A stretch of DNA of 64,000 nucleotides. Origin: Chondrilla cf. caribensis (lineage: Eukaryota > Porifera > Demospongiae > Chondrillida > Chondrillidae). Each line of letters opens with the position of its first letter. Positions within the stretch are counted from its first letter, which is position 1. A model generated the notes under the pieces. The model was given only the letters and a program-made list of their open reading frames with translations. It did no database searches and was not told the origin of the DNA. Shown piece by piece: positions 16,908 through 36,868 of the stretch. The stretch covers positions 243,501 to 307,500 of the forward strand of contig OZ026562.1 in assembly GCA_964020155.1 (NCBI GenBank), read 5' to 3'. The translations under genes and the position numbers were made by a program.

Positions 16908-17402
16908 ATGGACCAGCATACCATGTTTTGCCGTCATTGCCAAATTTATAAGGACCTTTTAATCAAGTAATCAAGTTATATTTATCACCTTTTCGTTAAT
17001 TTTATGGAATTATATTTGAGTAATTTTCCTATTGACATTCTCAGTAAAATATACTTATTATAATTATCTTCAATATAATTTATCATCTTATATATTTATT
17101 CTTGCAAAACTGGAACCATTATTATAATCAATCATGCAATCCAATATTTAATTGTAATACAAACACGCTTTGTGAATAAAGAACTGCCATCACAGTGTTA
17201 GCCTGAGGGGCTTCTAAAATATACAAAAATAATAGCCCAGGGCTATTAAGACAAGTTTGAAGTTTAATTATTGTTAGCAGCAGTATCAAAATTAATGATA
17301 AACAATCGTAATCAAAGAAGTTTGACAAAATGCATATGAAACTCAAAAAATAAAGAAAATAAGCAAATAAGCACACTCTGTTTTGTCCTAGTTACGAATG
17401 TC
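16908..17402. other. AT-rich convergent 3' spacer
   Basis: Between the stop codons of SLC30A7 (+) and the mGluR-like gene (-). Very AT-rich, with several AATAAA/TTTATT hexamers that could serve either gene. No gene seen. Confidence 0.55.
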
Positions 17403-20222
17403 CTACTTTTTGTCAACATCCTCAGAAAAAGTAATGGTGTGCTCCTGCGAACCGTTCTCTGTGTCTCCTTTGTGCTGCACCACGACAGAGTGCTCCACCT
17501 TGATGGTCCCCAAACCAGACGAGTTGTCCTCCTTGCCTAACTCACTTGTGTTTTGCTGCTTCCTCGTTCTGGAGTACTTTGAGAGATCCAAGTGATCTGT
17601 GAGGAAAGTCCCATTCCCTCCGGCTAGCTCAGCAGATGCTCCTTTGTGAGCATAAATGAAGTAGATCTTTGGAATGAAGAAGATCACCAGAATAGCCGCT
17701 GAGCTGAGAATGATGGGGAAATTGAGTGCAATGTACCTGTACTCAAGAGGACTGACAATGAAGGTCGGGATGAACCCCAGCCAAATCAGAATGAGGGCCA
17801 GTGATGTGAATAGGATGTATTTCGACTCGTTGAAATTCTCTGGAAAGTTCCTGGTCTTCCAGCCAAAGAAGGTGCACAGCAGAATAAGCGCAGCGTCATA
17901 GATCAACTGGGCCACGAAGAAGACAGTGTTGACCTCTTGGCAAGCAATCACATTGGTAGGAGTAGACAAGGAGGCTTCGTTTTCTTGTTCCTTCATTTCT
18001 ACTCTGATGGGATGAGCGGTGATGAGCGATGCCAGCGTGATGACCAGTTGGACAGCGACTATCACCAGAGTGAACAGGATTTGGTGGTGGGGCTTGGTGA
18101 ATCGAGGACGGGAGGCTGTCGGAGCACGGTTGAAAAGCCTGTACACACGTATGATTTTCACCAAGAGTGCTCCGTAGATAAGAGCAAAGGAGGTCCATAT
18201 GAAGATTCTTTGAAACAGACACACTGGGATGCTGGGGGGCGGGACAATGATAAACGAAAGACAAAATGAAAGGGTTATCCCTATGAGCAGCAGGGTTACT
18301 TGCTCTCTTCCAGAAGACTTGATAACAGAGTGCTTACAGTTGATGATGAAGATGCTTCCAATGAGGCCGACCACAATGAGGGCTACTCCAGACAATACCA
18401 ATGCTACTATGGCAATGGGATCGGATGCCTTCAGGGATCTTTCAGGTATTTGGACACAGGTATCACTACCTGTATATGGCTTATTCCCCCACTGGCCCTC
18501 GGGACACACACCACACTCAGTTTTCTCTGGAGACAAGGAGTAGTTACGGCCGGTACACCCTGTACACTTCCAACAGCACTTGTTGGACTGTAGCAAGCGA
18601 AACTGTCCCTCACTGCACTCCTCGCTACAAGTGGATCGAATGGGTTCTTGGCGAGGAACATTCTTTCCACCCACCTCCAGTCCAAACTGGATACTGCTGA
18701 AATTAACTTGCAGTTTACTACCATCCTGTTTCCGTGGAAACCACACTCCTATGTTTTCCAAATGATACGAGATATTTGTCCCATTACGACGGGCCTGGAA
18801 GTTGACAAGGCGATAGGGAATCTCCACACTCCCCGAATCATCAAATTCAACAACGAACCCACTGGACGAATTAAAAGAGACGTTGTTCAATAAATACTCC
18901 CTCACAAGTGATGGCGTGAGAGATTCATTAGATCCAGCACACTTCTGTTTGAGGCGGTCCCAAGAGTAGCTTTCGCCTGGACAGTGGGTGTCAAGATACA
19001 ACTGAGCTGCATGGGCAAAGGCATACACAGCGTCGATGACAAGCGGGATGAAAGTACCCTGAGTGTACTTGGGGTGGGAGGTGACTGAACCATTTTTACA
19101 CTGTCCTTCACAATAACCATTGTAATACTCCTGGAATATGGCTTTGTTACGCACATTGGTCTCGGCTGTTAAGTTTGAAAAGTATTTGTGAAAGCCGGTA
19201 GCTACTTCAGTGTAGGGGAGAAACCCAATGTACCCAGCAACAGTGGGACTGTATTGGTTCTGTATATCTGAAGATCTAGCCCAGGCATCGCTGGCAATCC
19301 ACAGGAAACGTCTGGAATAGCTGGTGTTTGTGAGTATCGTGTGCACCTCTCTGATCATTCTTTGAGCAAAAATGTTGAGCGTAAAGAGCACAACAACATT
19401 AGATGTTGTATTATGCACAAGCTGCTTCGCTATGTCTGTGTACGTCTCGGTTGGAGCATTATCAGGGAAGGTGAACTTCTCTTCGATGCATATTTGCTTC
19501 GCATTTTCAAGAAAAGAATCGATTCCTGTACTACCATAGGTATCTTCAGAGTTGATGGTAGTGACAAAGGTCCAGTTCATGTGTAGTAGGAACTCCACCA
19601 TAGCCAATGTCTGTAAGTTATCAGGTGATATCGTACGAAAGAAGTAATTGTACCTCTCGGTATCGCTGAGGTCAGTGCTGGTTGAGGAATAGCTGATTTG
19701 AGGCATGTGAAACAGACGGAGAAGGCTTGCCACGGACTGCGACACACCGCTTGACGCAGCACCAACAACTCCAGTGGGAATCGTGTGACGTGTATTGTTG
19801 GCAGATGGCATGTCCGGACAGTCGCTCTCTATCCCAATGTTCCTCAAAACTCCCCCGCTGAGGATGATGTCCAGGGCTTCCTCCGTCCCAACTGTTTCAC
19901 TGCTGCAAGTGTCACGAAGGTCAAAACCAACCTTCAAACCTGGCAGGAGATCTGTACTGTTGTTGATGGAGTCAAGCGCGTACAACATGGCTTCCATGCG
20001 TTCAACACTACGCTCTGGTCGAATGTCACCGCACTGAATTGTCCCTGTCATCACTGAACGGATGGGGAAGAGTCCCCCCAACACTATGTCCACGTCTTTG
20101 TTGTCTCTGATCCCGCGCACTCTCAGAGACGTATTGTCTCCTACTTCCTCAGCCGGATCTGACGGGAGTCCAGAGATAAGACCAACCACAACTGCTACAA
20201 CCAAAACAGCTACTTTCTCCAT
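17403..20222 (-). CDS. Class C GPCR, metabotropic glutamate receptor-like, intronless
   Basis: Single open frame of 939 residues. Signal peptide 1-20. Venus-flytrap ligand domain about 40-520, starting GGLFPIR and CGDIRPERSVERMEAMLYAL, the mGluR signature. Cysteine-rich domain 532-589 (CCWKCTGC, CGVCPEGQWG). Seven membrane segments from about 603 to 860, then a hydrophilic tail with many Ser/Thr. Residues that hold the alpha-amino-acid group in mGluRs appear kept: Ser157-Ser158, Thr181/Thr183 in SYSSTSTDLSD, Tyr229 in EDTYGSTG, and Asp312 in ASDAW. By eye I find no lysine at the place of the mGluR distal-carboxylate lysine (segment QGTFIPLVIDAVYAFAH), so glutamate specificity is doubtful. Many NxS/T sites. 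The lack of introns contrasts with all neighbours and suggests origin by retroposition, or intron loss in an expanded family. Function: amino-acid-like ligand sensing via G proteins (inference). Confidence 0.94.
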   Translation of the reverse strand: MEKVAVLVVAVVVGLISGLPSDPAEEVGDNTSLRVRGIRDNKDVDIVLGGLFPIRSVMTGTIQCGDIRPERSVERMEAMLYALDSINNSTDLLPGLKVGFDLRDTCSSETVGTEEALDIILSGGVLRNIGIESDCPDMPSANNTRHTIPTGVVGAASSGVSQSVASLLRLFHMPQISYSSTSTDLSDTERYNYFFRTISPDNLQTLAMVEFLLHMNWTFVTTINSEDTYGSTGIDSFLENAKQICIEEKFTFPDNAPTETYTDIAKQLVHNTTSNVVVLFTLNIFAQRMIREVHTILTNTSYSRRFLWIASDAWARSSDIQNQYSPTVAGYIGFLPYTEVATGFHKYFSNLTAETNVRNKAIFQEYYNGYCEGQCKNGSVTSHPKYTQGTFIPLVIDAVYAFAHAAQLYLDTHCPGESYSWDRLKQKCAGSNESLTPSLVREYLLNNVSFNSSSGFVVEFDDSGSVEIPYRLVNFQARRNGTNISYHLENIGVWFPRKQDGSKLQVNFSSIQFGLEVGGKNVPRQEPIRSTCSEECSEGQFRLLQSNKCCWKCTGCTGRNYSLSPEKTECGVCPEGQWGNKPYTGSDTCVQIPERSLKASDPIAIVALVLSGVALIVVGLIGSIFIINCKHSVIKSSGREQVTLLLIGITLSFCLSFIIVPPPSIPVCLFQRIFIWTSFALIYGALLVKIIRVYRLFNRAPTASRPRFTKPHHQILFTLVIVAVQLVITLASLITAHPIRVEMKEQENEASLSTPTNVIACQEVNTVFFVAQLIYDAALILLCTFFGWKTRNFPENFNESKYILFTSLALILIWLGFIPTFIVSPLEYRYIALNFPIILSSAAILVIFFIPKIYFIYAHKGASAELAGGNGTFLTDHLDLSKYSRTRKQQNTSELGKEDNSSGLGTIKVEHSVVVQHKGDTENGSQEHTITFSEDVDKK

Positions 20223-20799
20223 ATCGCAACATGTGAAAAATCTACACCAATAGAAAAATAATGAAATATGTTATCAACATGATAAACACCAATAACAACA
20301 ACAACATTACATTATTCATCATGTAGCCTATCAATAACAGCAAACACAGACATTCACAAATGTAAATAAAACAACTGACATGTAAACACTGGAGATCACT
20401 CAGAAAACAAACACACTTTTCCGCATTTCAAATATGATCAAACTCATAGATCATAAATGTAGACATACAAATGATATTCATAAACCTCTGATATGGCTCA
20501 CGTACAGGTATCAGTGTTCACAATGGTTAAGGTGGAGTGACGTGCATGTGGTGAGAACGTTATTAGCAAATACGTATTGCAAAAGGTGTTGTCGTCGATG
20601 AACGAAGAGGGTCATACGGCCATTAGTCAACAGACACGTACCAGCACCCAACATTTGTACTTGGGGGTGGATTGGGTTAATGCATGAATGTGAACTGCTG
20701 TCACAGGATGAAACACTTGTGGTTTACACCAAACAGGAATGATAATCTACCACCAACAACTTGGACAATCCATCAACAACTTAAAACTACTTACCAACA

Positions 20800-21135
20800 A
20801 CAACTTGGACAATCCATCAACAACTTAGACTATCTGCCATCAACAACTTAGACTATCTGCCATCAACAACGTAGACTATCTGCCATCAACAACGTAGACT
20901 GTCTGCCATAAACAACTTAGACTATCTGCCATCAACAACGTAGACTGTCTGCCATCAACAACGTAGACTATCTGCCATCAACAACGTAGACTGTCTGCCA
21001 TCAACAACCTAGACTATCTGCCATCAACAACGTAGACTGTCTGCCATCAACAACCTAGACTATCTGCCATCAACAACGTAGACTGTCTGCCATCAACAAC
21101 GTAGACTGTCTGCCATCAACAACGTAGACTGTCTA
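20800..21135. repeat. 23-bp minisatellite, about 14 copies
   Basis: Unit CATCAACAACGTAGACTGTC plus TGC, with CTTAGACTAT variants. Alternation of the two variants gives a partial 46-bp periodicity. Confidence 0.94.
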
Positions 21136-22122
21136 GGGTTCAATTTATGACCCAGGTAGAGAATTATATGGACTAGAGTGCTTCTTGGCTAAGTGGCTCC
21201 TATACCAGTCAACAGTGAACACAACGTACAAAATCAAGCATACAAGGAACAACACTTTGGCAGTCAGTGTGTGGTTGGTAGTAGGTCAGTACTCTGTGTG
21301 ATGCACCATGAGTTTATGGCTGGTTGCTAAAGGTCTCTCAAATGACCTCTAAATTGAGGAAACCTCCGTAATAAGGACTAAAATTAAGGTCCCAAAGTGT
21401 ATTTTATAGATAGGTTCCACTGTATATAAGTGTCTGCTTCCTTCACTTGGGCACACCTGGTGACCAGCACTGCATAGTATAATTATCTCACGGCACTGCC
21501 CGATTATCTCATCACACTGTGGTATGATCTTATTGCAATCTGAGCTGTGTGGGTCACTGCCTGTGAAAAGTGTCAGCGGTTATCACAGGTAAATGAAATA
21601 CACACACAGCCATAACACTTTCATTGTGTGACATTAGGAAAGAGCTGCTTCAAATCGCTAGAACTTCGCATTGCATCAGATTAACGGAACAGCTCCCTCT
21701 ACATCAACTCCCGTGTCCAAATTCATGTGCACCTTTCTACTCCCATAGTTCCAGATGATGTGTCTCAATTTACCATTGTATCCCCAGCCACAAACCACAT
21801 GCCTAACACCAGTAATGTATACTAGTACTTGTGTACATTAACATTCCACAAATATGCAGCGTTGGCATGACAACAACACTGTGATAACCCAGGAGGGCAC
21901 TGGAGATCAGATATAGACTTAACCACGCCTACAGGCAGGCCTATGCACACAACACCAACAGATTTAACACACCTCACATCAACATGCGCACCAGCCACAA
22001 AGCCTAACCAACTTAGTCCTCATCCATGCTCAGACAGTGGTACATATAATATCTAAGTGGAGAATGAGTGTACACACCGACACAGCTCACAACCATGTGA
22101 AAGTTGTTAGACATGTTGGTTG

Positions 22123-22263
22123 TATTTCTTTATAGTTGTAGGACTATTGTTTAACATGTCTATAGCGATATTCAAACAATTCTTTTCACAAATTAATCAT
22201 TCGTTCAAATTAATCAATCGCTATAGACATGTTAAACAATAGTCCTACAACTATAAAGAAATA
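22123..22263. repeat. Perfect 47-bp inverted repeat with 47-bp loop
   Basis: Arms 22123-22169 and 22217-22263 are exact reverse complements (arm begins TATTTCTTTATAGTTGTAGG). The spacer is AT-rich and contains ATTAATCA/CAAATTAATC direct repeats. The right arm abuts the 22/28-bp minisatellite. Confidence 0.95.
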
Positions 22264-22765
22264 CCACTCACAACCAGCGTCCACACCACTCACAACCAGC
22301 GTCCACACCACTCACAACCACCGTCCACACCACTCACAACCAGCGTCCACACCAACACAAATCACAACCAGCGTCCATACCAACACACCAGCGTGCACAC
22401 CAACACCACTCACAACCAGCATCCACACCACTCACAACCAGCATCCACACTACTCACAACCAGCGTCCACACCAACACAAATCACAACCAGCGCCCACAC
22501 CAACACCACTCACAACCAGCGTCCACACAAACACAGCTCACAACCAGCGCCCACACCAACACAGGTCACAACCAGCGTCCACACAAACACAGCTCACAAC
22601 CAGCGCCCACACCAACACAGGTCACAACCAGCGTCCACACCACTCACAACCAGCGTCTACACCAACACCACTCACAACCACCGTCCACACCAACACAGCT
22701 CACAACCAGCATCTACACCACTCACAACCAGCGTCCACACCAACACAGATCACAACCAGTATGGA
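22264..22765. repeat. 22/28-bp minisatellite
   Basis: Units CACTCACAACCAGCGTCCAC plus AC (22 bp), and longer forms with an inserted CAACACAG/CAACACC. About 20 units. Confidence 0.93.
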
Positions 22766-23000
22766 CACCAGCTTACAAGTTTGAACCTAAACTGCTAATA
22801 ATTACCAACTTGCATTAATTAAATACACTGGAAATGAGTTATGTCCTCAATCTGATTGCAATAATCGTGCACTCTAATAGCGGAGACAGAAAGGCTGGAT
22901 AACCAGCCAAGGTCAGACCGCCACTGTAAACTGACGTACAAATTTAATTTTGGGTTTTTCGTAAGGCTTGGGACATACAAACACACAAAAATATACACGT

Positions 23001-23001
<1 letters not shown>

Positions 23002-23054
<53 letters not shown>
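23002..23054. repeat. (CA)n microsatellite
   Basis: Uninterrupted CA run in the spacer. Confidence 0.95.
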
Positions 23055-23055
<1 letters not shown>

Positions 23056-23606
23056 ACACGTACGTATCGAAAGGTATCCATTCTGTGTCCATTCATTGAC
23101 AATGCATGGGTACATTCAATTATAGATATCAATATCAGGCTATAATTCGAAGCGACGAATTACCGAATATCTTGTTAAGGTTTCTGTGAGCTACTTCTCG
23201 CTCGTTTGCGAGATCTACAGCTAAAATAGAGTCCAATTCGAACACCATGTTAGCAGCACTTTGCTGCCCACGTGCTGGCTTGTAAAATCACCAGTACAGC
23301 GAATACTCCTTATAGAAAAAGCATCAGCTTGAATACACTTCATAAAAGACTCACCAACCAACGTGTCTCCCTAGAGCTCGAAGAGGCCTTATCAAAGAAT
23401 TATTACTGTCTTGGGATGAATGGGCCTTTATATTGACCTCATGCTACTTCCACTTTCTGATTATATCCGGTTCGACGTCATCCATTTCCGGCCTGGTCGT
23501 CTGGTCACCCGCGTTGTACCAACAAGGGAGGAAGGTACGTACCTCGATCTGCGGAGATATTGTAGTTTGTTGCTGTTTATTTTGATTACCGGAACGCCTT
23601 GATACG

Positions 23607-29962
<6,356 letters not shown>

Positions 29963-30400
29963 GACTGTGACTGTATGGCACGATTATAGTGACAATATTA
30001 TTATTCCGTGCTTTATTTTACAGATATTGCTACATTTTATAAGTACAAGTGGATATATATTTCTGATGTAATGTTTCTGAGTATAAACAAGAGATTTTTA
30101 ATTCTACCCCACTGAAACGGAAACTATTCTTGTCACTTTCGATTGCGAATATTACATTGCATGACTCGCGTTGTATTATAGTCGCATACTATAGTTGGGT
30201 TATATACGGAGTACATGTGTTTATGCGCATGCGTGGAAAGGATTATTATACGTTACGATCACGTCATTAGCCCGGGGAAAACCCCTTTGGACTATAAACA
30301 CTGTCACGTGCTTACTTTATACGTACAGTGCACTGCGGTTTTGCAATGTAATAGACATCGGATATTGTAAACGAGTTACATATTGAACGACCCGTGGAAG
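29963..30400. other. Spacer between EH adaptor and membrane protein gene 1
   Basis: 438 bp, AT-rich at the left (EH adaptor 3' UTR) and more mixed on the right, where the promoter and 5' UTR of the next gene must lie. No further gene seen. Confidence 0.5.
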
Positions 30401-32502
30401 ATGTCCTCACAACTGAAGCTAGCGCTGCTCTACATATTGATAGTGGCTTATTCGACAATCGGACAGAGAAGGTTTGTTATTAGCATGATGTAATCAACAG
30501 AGCTAGTTTTTTGTGTTTGTAGGAAGTTATAGACCATATAAGTCGTAACTGAGCGATAAGAAGTACTAGTTAGCGTCTTCTGAGGCGGACGGAGTGTCAG
30601 TTTCATATAGGCTCGTAGTGTATGGCATGATTTATCTAATGGAGTTGGCGCCCAATTTCGGTTCGTAAGACCCTCGTCCTACACCTCGAGTGGTTCACAG
30701 CAAGGTTGTTGTCATCACACAGTGGTGTGTTCGACGCACTGTCGTATCCAGTGAACAACCTTCATTGAAGACAGTGTGTTCACTATTCCAGTGTAAATGT
30801 ACCCGTATCTAGTGGTACTTCACTGTATAGGATGTAGTATGGATATTGTATAAGTGTTAGGGGGATGATTTAATAGGTTTTTATGTCTAGAACAGTGAGT
30901 ATGTGCTTCGAACCATTGGATGACCGTGATGGAATCCAACTGATCTCCATGGTATTGATTCTGTGATAAAGTTCACACCACTTCATAGGAAAATTAACCT
31001 TTTTCCTTAAAACTATTGGCAAAATAGTGGCTATGTCCATGTAGGAGTTATCACTTGAAATTGAATGCTCAGTTAGACTTGGGCAGGTGTGTTACAGGTG
31101 TGTGGGTTTGTGCCTATTTATGAAATATTTCTTTACATTAAAGGATAGTTTGTAATTGTATTCATGGCCGTTCACTTTCACTATTATTGCATATGTTTGT
31201 ACAACCTAGAGGTGACAGTCCAGACCCCCGATGTGGGAACATGTCACTGTACATACACCGCACAAGTGAGTCTGTGGGAGGTCCGACTCATGAATATCAG
31301 TGTTACCATGGTTGTGATGTCTGTTCACTTTCAAGATGAAATCAATGTTCGTATATCGCTCAGTGCGTCTTCAGAAGAAGCATGCAGTCGTTGGTTATCA
31401 TCTGCCAAAAAAGTAAGCAAAACTAAGTTGTTTGGAGAAAAATTGCATTATTGGAGACTGGTTTCTACTAAAGGGGTCAGGTGATGCTGGCGGACAGTCT
31501 GAATGTGTTGCTGGGTTATTTTGGTGTCTCTCTTGGGTTGCAAGTAAATGCTACATGTATCAGAATATGTACGGATCGTGTGAAGGAGATATGATTACTT
31601 TTGTGGCTCAGTTGGAGTCGGACAGCAGTCAGGAACCATGCAAAGGTTTTTGTGTTTGTGGTGTGTGTGGTGTGTTAATTCTTCACCTTTGATTGGTACA
31701 CTTTCGATGCAGGTGTACATGAACCTCCGCCAGCTGATTGTTGGAATGGAGTGTCCATAGACAAAGATTGCACGGGCCCATTCAACAGGAGTGTCGTGAC
31801 TCCCTTTTGTATCCCACATTCGGATGTACCATATCCAGATGTACCTCTCAATCCAGCTAATTTGGTTGGGTGGATCATCATTTCTGTTGTCATTGCCGCC
31901 TTTGTAATTGCGCTAATTTTAGTTGCCGTGGTGACTGTAGTTGTAATGTGTCGGTAAGGCTCTTTCACTGCATTGTGCTGTGTTTGCATGTTTACAAGCT
32001 ATCCCATTTCAAGGATATCCACGGGGAGGTATCTCTCTACTCTGCATAGCTCATTAAACCACCTGACACATGTGTTATCATTCACCTTGCATCTTACAAG
32101 AGGATTATTATAGTTAAGGGGTTTATGAGTGTGGTTGTGAATGTAAGGTCAGGAGGGTTAGGCTAGACTTGTAGTAATGCCTGGAACACCTTCATCTGGG
32201 GAAAATTCATATTAATTAAATTCTAATTTAATTTATGTTTACATTTCACCTTGCCCAGCAAAAAGGCTAGAAGGCGAGGAGAGGAAGATGTAGACCTATT
32301 GGTTACACCACCTGGCTCTTTGCAGAGACAATATTATGGAGCTGGTATGACCAACCCAGCAGTGGGCGGGGCACAGATAGGAGATACAATCAGAGGAAAT
32401 AAGCATCAGAAACTGCTGTCATCTCGCACTCAATCACTGTTATCTAGAGACAGCTTACTGCTGTCTTTGAACTCTGATCAGGTTGTCGGATTTCAAGAAT
32501 AA
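30401..32502 (+). CDS. Type I membrane protein with N-terminal RGD motif, family unknown
   Basis: Exons by splice consensus: 30401-30471, 31210-31265, 31336-31412, 31474-31645, 31713-31953, 32259-32502; 286 residues with consistent phases. Residues 1-21 are a signal peptide (LALLYILIVAYSTIG). The predicted mature start is QRRGDSPDPRCGNMS, containing the integrin-type RGDSP; the first arginine codon of RGD is split by intron 1. The ectodomain has about 10 cysteines (SECVAGLFWCLSW, KCYMYQNMYGSCEGD, PADCWNGV, KDCTGPF) and NxS/T sites. One membrane helix follows (LVGWIIISVVIAAFVIALIL), then a basic stop-transfer KKARRRGEED and a serine-rich tail. I recognise no known domain. A competing frame is open through exons 2-3 without splicing, but strong donors (GTGAGT at 31266, GTAAGC at 31413) favour this model. 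AATAAA overlaps the stop codon. Likely cell-surface receptor or adhesion protein (inference). Confidence 0.62.
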
Positions 32503-32629
32503 ATGTAGTTAACGATATTCATGTTATATTTTATTCGGATAGTACCCGCCCATTCCACACCCATACACCGGGCCTCTACGTATAGCTATACATACACGGT
32601 ACTTTCCAGCCTACTTGGTCACGAATTCG

Positions 32630-34657
32630 ATGATGAGGCAGTTGATTTTTCTTCAACTTTTCTGTGTCGTCTCTCTCGGTGAAGTCCTCGGAGATGCTAG
32701 AGTGACCAGAGAGTCGGTTTCTTCTCTTCGTTTCTTTGTTGATTTCAGTCGAATGACAGATTATTTGTTTACTTTCGTTGTTTCTGCATCTATTAGGTCT
32801 AATGATACAGTTTGTGGCCTTCTGAAGCGTGAGACCTCTAAGACTGACGCACCGGAAGGTTACCAGCTCGCTTTAAACGTGACGTGTAAACCTTATGGTG
32901 GCAGACGAAGTTATAATTGCACAAAATTGAAAGTAAGTCATTTCGTCATTCTCCATTATTGAACGTGTGTCTACACCTTCCATTGTCTCTGAAGAACGAC
33001 ATTGGGCACACCTGTTTGAAAAGATGGAAGACTTGCCTAAGGAGCGCTTTCGCAAGAGTCTATGACTTTAAGAAAGTGGTCTCCGAGGATCAGAAATATT
33101 ACTCCATAATGTTTGTCAGGGCTTTTAAGAACACTACATCGTTGACAGATGGCTACGATGAAAGCATAGAAAGTGTGTTCGGTTTACAGCAGTACATGCA
33201 CGCATACGTAGTACGTGGGAGGGTACTGTATGGCGAGCAAAGTGGCTGGTTATGTAGCGTGGATTTGCGGTTCTGCTCCCGATTAATCGTCACAGTATCT
33301 GCAGTTTGATCTACGTGATCTATATATGCACAGAATACTAGATAAATGCAGGACAATACAGGCAGGCGCGAGCTTGAACCCATGTAACTGTATGTGTGAA
33401 TTGTAGGAATGATTCCGAATGCATGATAGTTGTACATGTAGTGCCACAATATACTTTAATTATTGCTGGTCAAGCACCTTAAAATTGTAGTATGTTGGTC
33501 TGTTATTTAGCAACTTTAAGCCCAACACTATGCAAATGTCAAGTGTACCAAATGCCAGCTCACTACAAGTTGATATTGTCACAGTTGATGATTGTTTCCT
33601 GACAAAACCTAGCATCCGATTGTTCGCAGATCAAAAATAGCTCAAAATCTTGGTCATCAATTCCCCTACATCCTATACACTGTCAGAATATTTCATTGAT
33701 TCTTGCATGTTTGTCTAGCACATGTAGTTATCGATAGGCAATTCCGGACCTGCCTGGAGGAACATACTATGAAGGTACTGTATGGATGCACTGGGAACCT
33801 GACGACAGAAGATGACCTTCTTGAGTGCAACACAGACTACTCCCAGGTGACAACGACTCCTTCAAAGTCGATACAACTCACTCCTTCAAAGTCGATACTT
33901 GCTGGCATTTTGGCATCTATTTTTGGTGGAATTGCCCTTGGTGTAATCATCGTTTTTGTCATAGCAGTTGTTACTTACAGAAATCTCAAACCTAGGCCTG
34001 GTGGTCAAGATGGTCCTCATCCACTCAAGAAGAGAACCCCAACGTATGTACAATGATGATAATTTGATTGTATGTGTTGTGAGTTGTATTATATGAATAT
34101 CATTCGACACTGTTGATATCAAATTATGGTCTCTGTACTCCTTCAATAGTCCCTCTCTATCAGGATCAAGTGACGAGCGCACGTCCTTATTGAATAATAT
34201 AGAGAGTAACCAGTCCAGTTATGATGGTCAGTCCGCACCCCCAAAGGAGACACAAGTTGAAGTCCACCCACAACCCTTACCACCAGCAAAACCTGCACAG
34301 CCCGATGCCCAGGGGTTGACTCCCACTCCGAATGACTTTGGAGCTGGTACTCTTGGAGGATCACATCATGTGACCATAGTGGGTAAAAAGCCTTCTTCAT
34401 CTGCAAGGAGAAAACCTACTTCTACATCTTGTCCACAAAGCTCATCAAGTGATGATGGAAAGAAGAAGCATCACACTGATGTGGCTCATGACAGACCTAG
34501 GAAGAAGAAAGTAAATCGATGGTTGAGCAATGATGACTTGCAGTTCATGATTGATACTGGCTCCTCTAATGGAACATCTGATTCGCAACCCACCTCAATG
34601 GACTCAAACGAACCTTCTGTTCCATCCACAAGTTCGGACAATGAGCACATTGCATGA
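32630..34657 (+). CDS. Type I membrane protein, family unknown
   Basis: Exons: 32630-32932, 32995-33172 (end uncertain), 33719-34043, 34150-34657; about 437 residues. Signal peptide in the first 21 residues (RQLIFLQLFCVVSLGEVLG). The ectodomain of about 220 residues has several cysteines and NxS/T sites. A short threonine/serine-rich stalk (TTTPSKSIQLTPSKSI, a direct repeat of TPSKSI) leads to one membrane helix (ILASIFGGIALGVIIVFVIA) and a cytoplasmic tail of about 190 residues, rich in Ser/Pro with a basic patch (RPRKKKVNRW). Exon 2 stays open to 33309, so its donor was placed by phase: the GT at 33173 is the one that joins exon 3 in frame. It lies 128 bp after membrane protein gene 1 in the same orientation and has the same architecture, but the ectodomains do not align by eye. 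No known domain recognised. Confidence 0.6.
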
Positions 34658-35033
34658 GGTGTGCTACTGACTCCTAATACAATGCACATATTGGTTGTGT
34701 GCGATTACAGTACTCTACGTACAAGTGTGATAGACTACGTATAGCTATGGTTTGTATAGGTATTTCGTCATACACTATAGCTAGATACTGGTTTGTATTA
34801 TTTCCTATTATTGTGGATTCCATATGTAGTAAGCCTTGATTAATTTCCCACATGTAATAATAATAATTATCATGTCAATTATGAGTGCAATATTCATTTA
34901 TATTAAAAATTATTATTCGATTATTATTAATATAATCAAAATATGTACACAAATACACTAAAGTATCGCTACAAGTTTTCTGGGGCTGCTGAGATCCACG
35001 AACAGTCATCACAGAATCCTCACGAGCTGAAAC
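34658..35033. other. Convergent 3' spacer, duplicated at 42320-42546 plus 44267-44407
   Basis: AT-rich 3' flank between membrane protein gene 2 and CTU1. The same sequence recurs to the right, marking one boundary of the segmental duplication; there it is split by the insertion at 42547-44266. Confidence 0.75.

Positions 35034-36868
<1,835 letters not shown>

Larger units (their letters stand above)
20223..23606. other. 3.4-kb spacer upstream of mGluR-like gene and EH adaptor
   Basis: Divergent start codons at both ends. It contains the separately listed 23-bp minisatellite, a one-ended MITE-like piece near 21340-21425 ending TAGGTTCCACTGTA, a perfect inverted repeat, a 22/28-bp minisatellite and a (CA)n tract. 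No coding exon recognised. The last 200 bp before 23607 are presumably promoter and 5' UTR of the EH adaptor. Confidence 0.6.

Noticed and set aside
22229..22818. 189-codon Thr/His/Gln-rich frame
   Set aside because: It translates the 22/28-bp minisatellite and begins in the inverted-repeat arm; no splice or domain support.
31164..31484. Unspliced 106-codon frame across membrane protein gene 1 exons 2-3
   Set aside because: It ignores two strong splice donors (GTGAGT at 31266, GTAAGC at 31413) and cannot join exon 1 in phase with a signal peptide; kept only as an alternative.
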